Assembly: GCA_009665115.1 (NCBI GenBank)
Contig: WJXE01000125.1
Location: 1 to 5,712 of the forward strand
DNA length: 5,712 bases
Reading direction: 5' to 3'
From: Nitrosopumilales archaeon
GTDB lineage: Archaea; Thermoproteota; Nitrososphaeria; Nitrososphaerales; Nitrososphaeraceae
A model generated the notes under the pieces. It had not been told where the DNA came from. It saw nothing but the letters and a program-made list of their open reading frames with translations, and searched no databases. Both the position numbers and the translations under genes were made by a program. How positions within the stretch are numbered: the stretch's first letter is position 1; each line of letters begins with the position of its first letter. Positions 1-5,618 of this stretch are shown here, piece after piece.

Positions 1-84
1 GATCTATTTAGATTATAACCGCTATTTTTATATAATTTGAACCCTATAGATATATCGTCTTTGAAATGACTTCCAAGAATAAAG

Positions 85-136
85 CGAAAATCTCTAGGGT
101 TCTAGAGTCTCTTATGCCCAACTTGGATTAAAAAGT
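85..136 (-). terminator. Possible 3' end of the dehydrogenase transcript
   Basis: Downstream of the dehydrogenase stop, the minus strand has a short T-run (about 131-135). After it comes a perfect 6-bp hairpin, CTCTAG-GGTT-CTAGAG (92-107), and then T-rich sequence. Archaeal termination mainly needs T-runs, so the hairpin may be incidental. Nothing else is visible in 1-148. Confidence 0.3.
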
Positions 137-148
137 TTATAATCTGAT

Positions 149-1147
149 TTATCTAGGATTTACCTCTGGATTTGCAAGGTAAATTGCGGTTTTTCGATTC
201 AAGACATTTAGTAAATTTTTGGCTGCTACTTCCGCCATTTTTGTTCGAGTCAAAAACGTAGCACTGCCTATATGGGGCAATAAGACAACATTCTTCATCT
301 TCAATAATGGATTATTTGGTGATGGTGGTTCTTTTTCAAAGACATCGAGTCCTGCTCCTGCAATCCATCTTTGCTTCAGAGCTTTAATCAGATGTGCCTC
401 GTTAATGAGTTGACCTCGTGCTGTATTAATTATATACGAATCATTTTTCATTCGTCGAAGATTTGATTCATTAATTAAATGATAACTTTCACTATTCAAA
501 GAACAATGGAGTGAAAGAAAATCGCTTTCTTCTACAAGTTGGTTCATATCGACATGTTTAGCACCAAATTGCTCTTCCATCTGAATATTTCGACTATGGA
601 GATTATGATAAATGATATCCATATCGAACCCTTTTGCTCTACGTGCTACAGCTGATCCGATTCTACCTAAGCCAACTATTCCAATTGTCATACCGTGAAC
701 ATCTGAACCTAATAGAAGATGCGGGTCCCATCCATATTTCCATCGTTTACGTGTGACAAGCTCATGTCCTTGCGTAATTTGTCTGGATGTTGCGAGGATC
801 AATGCGAATGCCAGATCTGCTGTCGCTTCTGTAAGAATATCACCAGTAAAAGTAACATAAATTCCTCTCTTGGTTGCCTCTTTAATATCTATATGATCTG
901 TGCCTGTGCTATAAGAGCTAATAACTTTGAGGTTTGATCCCGCAGCATCCATGACTTTTGCGTCTATTATATCTGATAATGTGCAGAGGATTGCATCTTT
1001 GTCACGCACGGCTTTCAAAAGCTCATTTCTAGTAGGTGGCCTTCCCCTGTGATTTGCAACAATAACGCTGCACTCTTTCGATATCATAGGCACTGCGGGG
1101 TCCAATATCCTTCTGGTAATATACACACTCCATTTTTTTGGTTTCAT
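149..1147 (-). CDS. gyaR: D-isomer-specific 2-hydroxyacid dehydrogenase, glyoxylate reductase-like
   Basis: This 332-residue cytoplasmic enzyme is expected to reduce glyoxylate, hydroxypyruvate or a related 2-oxoacid to the D-2-hydroxyacid using NAD(P)H. The substrate domain is split: residues 1 to about 110 plus the C-terminal tail flank the Rossmann domain. Visible motifs are the nucleotide loop GLGRIG (159-164), catalytic Arg244 in NTARG, Glu273 in DVFEKEPP and His292 in LPHIGSAT. The stretch WIAGAGLDVFEKEPP and the tail strongly recall archaeal glyoxylate reductases. There is no C-terminal ACT domain, so a full-length SerA phosphoglycerate dehydrogenase is unlikely. No acidic residue stands at the end of the second Rossmann strand (IIYHNLHSR, 179-186), which hints at NADPH rather than NADH. 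The usual TNTP segment before LTEATAD reads TFTGD here. The ATG at 1147 is chosen because a TATA-like box lies about 25 bases upstream. It is monocistronic in this window. Family is very sure, exact substrate is not. Confidence 0.93.
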   Translation of the reverse strand: MKPKKWSVYITRRILDPAVPMISKECSVIVANHRGRPPTRNELLKAVRDKDAILCTLSDIIDAKVMDAAGSNLKVISSYSTGTDHIDIKEATKRGIYVTFTGDILTEATADLAFALILATSRQITQGHELVTRKRWKYGWDPHLLLGSDVHGMTIGIVGLGRIGSAVARRAKGFDMDIIYHNLHSRNIQMEEQFGAKHVDMNQLVEESDFLSLHCSLNSESYHLINESNLRRMKNDSYIINTARGQLINEAHLIKALKQRWIAGAGLDVFEKEPPSPNNPLLKMKNVVLLPHIGSATFLTRTKMAEVAAKNLLNVLNRKTAIYLANPEVNPR

Positions 1148-1164
1148 TAATCATATTCCATGTG

Positions 1165-1180
1165 TCTCGTTATATTGGGT
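1165..1180 (-). promoter_or_regulatory. TATA-like promoter of the dehydrogenase
   Basis: On the minus strand the sequence reads ACCCAATATAACGAG. The AATATAAC core (1169-1176) is centred about 25 bases ahead of the ATG at 1147. That spacing suits an archaeal leaderless transcript, and no Shine-Dalgarno sequence is seen. Confidence 0.45.
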
Positions 1181-1211
1181 TAATTGAGGTCTTTCAAATC
1201 ACATCTCATTA

Positions 1212-1232
1212 TATACAATATAATGTTGTATA
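1212..1232. promoter_or_regulatory. 21-bp palindrome, candidate operator
   Basis: TATACAA (1212-1218) and TTGTATA (1226-1232) are perfect 7-bp inverted arms around a 7-base spacer that is itself palindromic except for one pair. The centre lies about 50 bases upstream of the dehydrogenase TATA-like box, where an archaeal activator could bind. The AT-rich background makes chance possible. Confidence 0.35.
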
Positions 1233-1468
1233 GAATACTTGTTATATCTGAGACGGTTCACATTCTATATGCACATTATGGATGCGAATATTTCTAGTGC
1301 TTCATGTTCGCTAAATAGCCATAAATCACTATAAGATACTGAATAGCTGCTAATTGGAAGACTTGTCTATTATTACCATTCTTGGTACTGTTTTTTCAGA
1401 ACTTGATATGAAGAGCTAGAGTTTCGCGTTTTACATTAACAATGAGTTGAGATCTAAATAACTTAGGG
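1233..1468. other. Intergenic stretch without a supported gene
   Basis: No intact gene is seen between the palindrome and the 3' end of the membrane pseudogene. The minus strand has a 38-codon open stretch at about 1265-1380, with residues such as SEHEALEIFASIMCI, but no usable start codon and no recognised motif. It could be another eroded gene end or chance. Confidence 0.4.
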
Positions 1469-2022
1469 TTAATTTTTTTGCAAATATGTTGCTATATATG
1501 ATATACCACCTGCCATGACTCCTAGGCTACGTAATCCTGCAAATGCAGCTATAGAGGGAATAAATTGTGCCATGAGCGCAGGATTTGAAGTCAATCTCGC
1601 AACAGCCGAAGAACTCCCTCTATTGGCAATTAAACTGAACATTCCAGAACCAATTAATCCTGCATATACATGGTTAGTGTTATAGCATTACCACCTACAT
1701 TCATTCCAATCAGATGAATCCAAGCTAGCACGGCCTTCAATCCTCTGATTTTTTTCCCATATTGATCTCTAGATGGTTATCAAAGACGGCTGTCACTGCT
1801 ATTGCGACAACTAATATTATATAGAATAGGTAGCCAAGAAAGAACCATTTAGCTGGGCCTTCAAAAGATAAGGAGAGGAATTGAATTATATTAACTGCGG
1901 AAGAAAATAATAACTGAAATTGCAACAATTAATTATGTAAGACCGGTAATAATTGCGCCCTGAATTATTGCTGCTCTTATAAATCTATTACCCATATACT
2001 TGCTGTAGTCAACAGTTTTCAC
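1469..2022 (-). pseudogene. Broken multi-pass membrane protein gene
   Basis: A membrane protein of about 180 residues can be pieced together across three frames. It starts at GTG 2022 or ATG 1995 (MGNRFIRAAIIQGAI) and meets an in-frame TAA at 1933-1935. An extra base near 1905 leads to the segment 1904-1741, with a helix around WFFLGYLFYIILVVAIA. One base is lost in the A7 run near 1750; adding it back gives GKKIRGLKAVLAWIHLIGMN. Another base is lost near 1675, and the last frame (VYAGLIGSGMFSLIAN, then FIPSIAAFAGLRSLGVMAG) ends at TAA 1469-1471. About four membrane segments are visible. I do not recognise the family. One homopolymer slip could be a sequencing error, but four lesions indicate real decay. 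A TATA-like stretch (about 2040-2050) lies 24 bases before the GTG, so the gene was probably divergent from the reductase. Confidence 0.75.
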
Positions 2023-2040
2023 TCACTCAAAGAGTTGACT
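2007..2040. repeat. Inverted repeat between the pseudogene start and the reductase
   Basis: AGTCAAC (2007-2013) and GTTGACT (2034-2040) are perfect 7-bp arms separated by 20 bases. The repeat overlaps the GTG start of the decayed membrane gene and lies about 40-75 bases upstream of the reductase TATA-like box. It may be an operator shared by the two divergent genes, or chance. Confidence 0.35.
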
Positions 2041-2080
2041 CTATTAATAATTAGTATGTATATATGCTAGGATAATGATA

Positions 2081-2092
2081 CATTAAATATGG
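2081..2092 (+). promoter_or_regulatory. TATA-like promoter of the siroheme reductase
   Basis: CATTAAATATGG contains the AT core TTAAATA (2083-2089). A transcript starting about 25 bases later would begin near 2112, giving a leader of about 10 bases before ATG 2123. A second TATA-like stretch, GTATATATG, lies at about 2058-2066. No Shine-Dalgarno sequence precedes the start. Confidence 0.45.
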
Positions 2093-2122
2093 ATTTCCGA
2101 ATTCATGTACAACTAGTTATTA

Positions 2123-4069
2123 ATGTTCAAACAGGCTGTGAATCCGAATTTCAGAACCGATACTAAAGACTACTCCAGAGTAGAGGTTGCAAAGATTAAT
2201 TCTAATGAACTTAGGGGGAATCTATTCAATGAATTTCGGAATCATTCGTCCGAAAATATTTCTTGGGAGTCTGAGCAGATAGCAAAATCACATGGAATCT
2301 ACTTGGAATTCAACAGAGCAAAGACTGGAAATGAGAAAGACTGGATGTATATGTTCCGTATAACCTTACCTGGTGGTGGACCTATTACAGCAAAGCAGTG
2401 GAATATTCTAGACAGAATATCAGATAGCTACACCATAGGGCCAGAAAACGCGTATCCTCATGCAAGGCCAGGCTTAAAAATAACAACAAGACAAAACATA
2501 CAGCTCCATTGGGTTAAGAAAATAAACGTAGTCGATGCAATAAGAGACATATCAGAATCAGGGTTCTTTACAATGAACGGTTGTGGAGATAACACACGAA
2601 ATGTAATAGGGTGTCCATTATCATACCATTCAACAATTTTTAATGCTAATACGTGGGCCCAAAGAGTTGGAAAATATTTTGCTCTTCCAACAGCTGCTTA
2701 CATAGAAATATTCGAAATAGATCCAAAATATCTTAGGGATGGAGACTTGGAAAACAGGATACCTGGAGTAAGTAGATTTGATTATGGACAAAACCAGCTT
2801 AACAGGAAGTTCAAGGTAGCCTTTTCGGCAATTCATTACGATGACGTAAATAAAAAATATGTTCCAGATAACTGTGTAGAGCTGAGAACAAACGATATTG
2901 GTATTGCGCCAGTTATCAAATCTGATGGTACTGGTAATGGTAGTGCTGAGGTAGAAGAGTTTCAGGTTTACGTAGGAGGGGGCCAGGGACAACAGTCTGG
3001 TAAGCCAACCATTTCTGCCCTTGGTGAACCATTTGGCTTGTTTACTGAAGAAAATCTCATGAAAGGACTAGACGCCATAGTAAGAGTTCAAAAGGATTGG
3101 GGAGACAGACATAATAGACATTGGGCCAGACTAAAATATTTGGTTACAGTTAAAGGTATTGAATGGTTCAGAGAACAAGTACGGAATCTTGATGGAATTG
3201 GAAGTATAAATTTTGAACCTCATATTGAAGACTATGATTACGGCAACATAGACCTGCATCTTGGATGGGTAAAGCAGCCAGATAATAGCAGTCGATGGTG
3301 CTATGGCGCTTTCATAGAGAACGGTAGAATAATAGACGGAAGTCATAACGGGGATCTCAAAAGTATGGTAAAATATTTGATGAATAACTATCCACATATC
3401 GAATTATTCACTACACCTAATCAGCACTTAATGTTTTGTAACATAGAAGAGGGGCTAAAGGAACTGTTTGAAAGAGATATGGAGATGTTTGGGTATGGAT
3501 TTCGTAAAATAAACAGCGATAGTAACAAGGATAGCATTCCTGATGGCAAGACCGCGCTATATCGAGCATACTCAAACCTAAGAAGGTCATCTGGAGCTTG
3601 TGTTGGAAGAGATACATGCAGGCTAACTTATACAGATTCTGAAAAGTTTGAACCATATCTAATTGACGAACTAGAAAAGAAGTGGGGATATATGACTGAA
3701 TCAATAGGCGTTACAGGTTGTGAAAAGCAATGTTACAGACCTGCGACAAAGACAATTGGGTGGATAGGAACAGGTTTTAATCTATATCAGGTGGTACTGT
3801 TGGGGACACAAGATGGAAGACACCAAGGCCGTATACTAGTCGATCCATATTCAGGAGAACAATATCTTCATTTTGTACCTCGCAAAGATGTTGCTACGAT
3901 AACTGACGCTCTATTTGAATACTATGTAAGAAACAGATCAGAAGAAGAAGACAGGCCAGGCGGAATGGGATATTTCAATAGAAGAGTCGGCCCAAAGGAG
4001 ATAATCTCTTATCTAAAGTCAAATCCAAAGACTGCAGACTTGATGAAAAAAACATTCAAGCAAGTATAA
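2123..4069 (+). CDS. Siroheme/[4Fe-4S] nitrite or sulfite reductase (assimilatory, probably ferredoxin-dependent)
   Basis: This 648-residue soluble enzyme should carry out six-electron reduction of nitrite to ammonia or sulfite to sulfide at a siroheme bridged to a [4Fe-4S] cluster. Two half-repeats are visible. The first has a ferredoxin-like half (about 75-135: ITLPGG, LKITTRQNIQLHW) and a catalytic half (about 150-300: NGCGDNTRNVIGCP, RKFKVAFS, VYVGGGQGQ). The second has HWARLKYLV (about 333-341) and the cluster-binding half (about 480-630). Cluster ligands are Cys493 and Cys499 (C-X5-C) and Cys533 and Cys537 (C-X3-C). Arg123, Arg159, Lys229 and Lys231 match the anion-binding set of the family. 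Tyr60 and Cys154 may correspond to the Tyr-Cys pair of mycobacterial NirA/SirA. There is no flavin domain, so ferredoxin is the likely donor. The upstream in-frame ATG at 2105 is closed by TAG, so ATG 2123 is the start. It is long for the family (usually about 520-600). Nitrite versus sulfite cannot be settled here: no transporter, sat or cysH gene is adjacent. Confidence 0.93.
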   Translation: MFKQAVNPNFRTDTKDYSRVEVAKINSNELRGNLFNEFRNHSSENISWESEQIAKSHGIYLEFNRAKTGNEKDWMYMFRITLPGGGPITAKQWNILDRISDSYTIGPENAYPHARPGLKITTRQNIQLHWVKKINVVDAIRDISESGFFTMNGCGDNTRNVIGCPLSYHSTIFNANTWAQRVGKYFALPTAAYIEIFEIDPKYLRDGDLENRIPGVSRFDYGQNQLNRKFKVAFSAIHYDDVNKKYVPDNCVELRTNDIGIAPVIKSDGTGNGSAEVEEFQVYVGGGQGQQSGKPTISALGEPFGLFTEENLMKGLDAIVRVQKDWGDRHNRHWARLKYLVTVKGIEWFREQVRNLDGIGSINFEPHIEDYDYGNIDLHLGWVKQPDNSSRWCYGAFIENGRIIDGSHNGDLKSMVKYLMNNYPHIELFTTPNQHLMFCNIEEGLKELFERDMEMFGYGFRKINSDSNKDSIPDGKTALYRAYSNLRRSSGACVGRDTCRLTYTDSEKFEPYLIDELEKKWGYMTESIGVTGCEKQCYRPATKTIGWIGTGFNLYQVVLLGTQDGRHQGRILVDPYSGEQYLHFVPRKDVATITDALFEYYVRNRSEEEDRPGGMGYFNRRVGPKEIISYLKSNPKTADLMKKTFKQV

Positions 4070-4245
4070 CGTATAGTGGTAATACCCGAATGCCTTTCTT
4101 TTCCAGCATTTGAACCAACATCTCGGCTGCGGCCGTAATCTGTAACTCTGGAACTCCTGATATCAACGATGTCTTCTGTGGTGGTATTTACAAGTCTATT
4201 TCACCATAATTGAGTCTTCATGTATTCAGCAGCAAGGAGACCCAT
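4056..4245 (-). pseudogene. Relic of a small unknown gene, overlapping the reductase 3' end
   Basis: On the minus strand ATG 4245 opens a protein-like segment (MGLLAAEYMKTQLW), meets TGA at 4201-4203 and continues in the same frame (NRLVNTTTEDIVDI). One extra base near 4160 then moves it to a frame reading SGVPELQITAAAEML followed by VQMLEKKGIRVLPLYV. It ends at TGA 4056-4058, inside the last codons of the reductase. Repaired, it would encode about 62 residues, the second half looking like an amphipathic helix plus a strand. I do not recognise it. The even amino-acid composition suggests former coding, but this rests on reading alone. It could also be the far end of a longer lost gene. Confidence 0.35.
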
Positions 4246-4248
4246 TCA

Positions 4249-4408
4249 ATGCCAATTAAGCATTTCCGAAAGTATGCAATACAAAGAAGGAAATAGGGAA
4301 ATTTTTGGAAGAGAAATATGGAGGCTATCAGAAAGGAAAAGATTTATCCTTCCGCACCATATATCAATAATTGCAGATACATTTAAAAGATTTGCAACAA
4401 TAAAATAA
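4249..4408 (+). pseudogene. Possible frameshifted remnant of a small lysine-rich protein gene
   Basis: Three frames in series give protein-like text: MPIKHFRKYAIQRRK from ATG 4249, then EIGKFLEEKYGGYQKGKD with DLSFRTIYQ ending at TAA 4368-4370, then SIIADTFKRFATIK ending at the stop at 4406-4408. Each junction needs a one-base loss. An uninterrupted 62-codon frame also runs 4220-4408, but its first half looks less natural. Nothing is recognised. This may be an eroded gene divergent from the relic at 4056-4245, or chance in A-rich DNA. Confidence 0.2.
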
Positions 4409-4418
4409 TCAAGTATAA

Positions 4419-4442
4419 GCCCTTTTGTTTGTCGTTTTATTT
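4419..4442 (+). terminator. T-rich stretch, possible terminator
   Basis: CCCTTTTGTTTGTCGTTTTA holds several T-runs on the plus strand, as in archaeal termination regions. It would end transcripts coming from the reductase side. It overlaps the stop codon of the minus-strand zinc-finger gene. Confidence 0.25.
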
Positions 4443-4541
4443 CTGATGCTCTTGCCGCTTATGCTGCTCAAGTTCCTGTAGCCAATCAAATGATCTACCA
4501 CACACTTCGCATCGGTAGGATGGACTGGAAGTAGAAGACAT
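4437..4541 (-). CDS. 34-residue C2H2 zinc-finger microprotein
   Basis: This tiny protein is nearly all one classical zinc finger: YRCEVCGRSFDWLQELEQHK followed by RQEH. The spacing is C-X2-C-X12-H-X4-H, with the conserved Phe and Leu of the hydrophobic core. It should bind one zinc and could contact DNA, RNA or protein. The short Ser/Thr-rich N-terminus has no other domain. ATG 4541 is chosen because a strong TATA box (CTATAAATAAG) is centred about 29 bases upstream, fitting a leaderless transcript. The same frame stays open upstream to about 4775 without a good start codon, so the finger could instead be the C-terminus of a longer, now broken protein. From memory, small single-finger C2H2 proteins are common in soil ammonia-oxidising archaea. 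The finger is certain; the start and independent expression are less so. Confidence 0.65.
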   Translation of the reverse strand: MSSTSSPSYRCEVCGRSFDWLQELEQHKRQEHQK

Positions 4542-4564
4542 CTCCAATAGTCCATTTCCCACCG

Positions 4565-4576
4565 TCTTATTTATAG
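4565..4576 (-). promoter_or_regulatory. TATA box upstream of the zinc-finger gene
   Basis: The minus strand reads CTATAAATAAGA, close to the archaeal TATA consensus. It is centred about 29 bases before ATG 4541. The box lies inside the coding text of the upstream decayed frame, where it encodes Ser-Ile-Asn-Lys. Confidence 0.45.
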
Positions 4577-4764
4577 ATTGTAGTTGCGTCACGATAATCA
4601 TGCTATGGCTTACAACAAAAGAATTGCCGGGAGTCGCTCTACTAAAGTCCAATTCATGTTTGCCGGGAGCTAGAGGCTGCAGGGAAGCCCAGAAGCCATC
4701 AGCAATGCCTCGAGTCTCCCCAGTAGTAGAACCAAAGAGGTTATGAGGTGCATAAATGGCGCTG

Positions 4765-4794
4765 CACTTGATAGATCAACACCCGATAGATCAA
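4765..4794 (-). repeat. 15-bp imperfect tandem duplication
   Basis: On the minus strand TTGATCTATCGGGTG (4794-4780) is followed directly by TTGATCTATCAAGTG (4779-4765), identical at 13 of 15 bases. The unit is five codons long, giving LDLSG-VDLSS in the relic, so it does not itself shift the frame. The frameshift lies at or just beyond the second copy. Confidence 0.6.
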
Positions 4795-4899
4795 GAACAT
4801 ATATCCTTCTTGCAGGTCCGATCTCGCCCACATGATTATCTAAGCAACACGATAATTACAAAATTTGAATACGTATAGGCAATGATGAGATCATAAAGG

Positions 4900-4908
4900 T
4901 AAAAAATA
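4900..4908 (+). promoter_or_regulatory. TATA-like promoter of the metallophosphoesterase
   Basis: TAAAAAATA is centred about 27 bases upstream of ATG 4931. This is the expected distance for a leaderless archaeal transcript. Confidence 0.45.
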
Positions 4909-4930
4909 GCGTAGGGTTGTTACTTTATGA

Positions 4931-5467
4931 ATGAAAATAGGGATAATATCTGATACCCATGACGATATTGAAAATGTTCAAAAAGCAATAGAAATATTCA
5001 ACGCCGAAGGAGTGAATTATGTGATTCATGCGGGTGACTACGTTTTTCCTGGAGTGGTTAAGGAATTTGAAAAATTGAATGCAAAATTAATTGGAGTGCT
5101 TGGAAACAACGATGGAGAGAAGGTACATCTATTAAAAAACTTCCTTGACATAAATGGAGACTTGAAAGGAGAATTAGGTGAAATAGAGATTGACGGATTA
5201 AAGTTTGGGATATACCATGGAACAGCTAAAGAAGTTAAGGAGCAGCTTATCAATAGTGGAAAATATAATATCCTTATTTGTGGACATACTCACATAAGAG
5301 AACCACTACATTCAGATGGAAAACATGAAAACAATGGCAAGACACTAGTTCTTAATCCTGGTGCAGCTCATAAAAAAGTTGCAAGCATATCTGGTGCATT
5401 TAAAGAAGGTGGAATTATTATTTTTGATATACGAACTAAAGAGTACAAATTTATTGATTTACCTTAA
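4931..5467 (+). CDS. MJ0936/YfcE-type metallophosphoesterase
   Basis: This compact 178-residue cytoplasmic phosphodiesterase belongs to the calcineurin-like superfamily with two catalytic metals. All signature motifs are present and in order: SDTHD (Asp8, His10), HAGD (Asp36), GNND (Asn59), YHG (His96) and GHTH (His119, His121). Their spacing is almost the same as in archaeal MJ0936, whose purified form hydrolyses model phosphodiesters with Ni or Mn. The length is normal and there is no signal or membrane segment. The natural substrate is unknown for most of the family. The ATG at 4927 is out of frame and soon closed, so ATG 4931, with a TATA-like box 27 bases upstream, is the start. It stands alone, divergent from the zinc-finger relic. 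Family assignment is very sure. Confidence 0.95.
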   Translation: MKIGIISDTHDDIENVQKAIEIFNAEGVNYVIHAGDYVFPGVVKEFEKLNAKLIGVLGNNDGEKVHLLKNFLDINGDLKGELGEIEIDGLKFGIYHGTAKEVKEQLINSGKYNILICGHTHIREPLHSDGKHENNGKTLVLNPGAAHKKVASISGAFKEGGIIIFDIRTKEYKFIDLP

Positions 5468-5526
5468 CATCACGCTTTAGAATCAAAAAGTCTAAACAAA
5501 GTCCATACCCTATCCCTTTTAGAGCA

Positions 5527-5584
5527 TTCATGGTCTTCATGGCCTTCACTTCATTTAATATTCACAAATAGCCACATGAAGACC
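5527..5584. repeat. Inverted repeat with tandem 9-mers
   Basis: GGTCTTCATG (5532-5541) and CATGAAGACC (5575-5584) form perfect 10-bp inverted arms around 33 bases. With a 2-base bulge the stem can extend to 12 pairs. The left arm sits in three imperfect 9-base tandem units: TTCATGGTC, TTCATGGCC, TTCACTTCA (5527-5553). It lies between the phosphoesterase stop and the next TATA-like stretch, so it may be a 3' hairpin or an operator for the downstream gene. Confidence 0.45.
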
Positions 5585-5593
5585 CAAGATTAA

Positions 5594-5604
5594 TGATATA
5601 TATA
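5594..5604 (+). promoter_or_regulatory. TATA-like stretch before the last reading frame
   Basis: TGATATATATA lies about 20 bases before the GTG codons at 5619 and 5622, slightly closer than the usual archaeal spacing. It could drive the partial frame that follows. Confidence 0.3.
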
Positions 5605-5618
5605 GTGACTTCAAACAC

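Larger units (their letters stand above)
4542..4858 (-). pseudogene. Truncated, frameshifted relic upstream of the zinc finger
   Basis: Protein-like minus-strand text begins after TAA 4856-4858: LDNHVGEIGPARR, then IYVLDLSGVDLSSA. After a one-base loss near 4765 it continues AIYAPHNLFGSTTGETRG, IADGFWASLQPLAPGKHEL, DFSRATPGNSFVVSHSMI and runs on without a stop into the zinc finger. From memory, NLFG...GTT...ADGFW..L.PL.PGKHE..F is like the C-terminal half of an exported β-rich hypothetical protein family frequent in Thaumarchaeota and some bacteria; I cannot verify this here. The N-terminal half is absent, since the metallophosphoesterase starts at 4931 in the opposite direction. An ATG at 4894 lies in frame upstream but is cut off by the TAA. 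Best read as a 5'-truncated pseudogene. A 15-bp tandem duplication (4765-4794) lies inside it. Confidence 0.55.

Noticed and set aside
719..937. 72-codon plus-strand frame rich in cysteine
   Set aside because: The Cys clusters come from the antisense of the dehydrogenase; no metal-binding spacing or start signal supports a gene. The same holds for 219-413.
1265..1380. Minus-strand open stretch containing SEHEALEIFASIMCI
   Set aside because: It has no start codon except one near its end, no motif and a length under 40 codons; too weak to call.
2630..2992. 120-codon open frame on the minus strand
   Set aside because: It lies wholly inside the siroheme reductase. Its composition (Ile/Tyr/Ser-rich) is that of an antisense shadow and it has no motif.
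3131..3704. Two minus-strand open frames of 88 and 95 codons
   Set aside because: Both are antisense to the conserved C-terminal half of the reductase and show no family features.
4624..4669. Direct repeat TTGCCGGGAG at 4624-4633 and 4660-4669
   Set aside because: It is explained by two similar codon strings (TPGN and APGK) 12 residues apart in the relic; no sign of a mobile element or array.
5038..5253. 71-codon minus-strand frame
   Set aside because: It is antisense to the metallophosphoesterase, whose catalytic motifs prove the other strand is coding.
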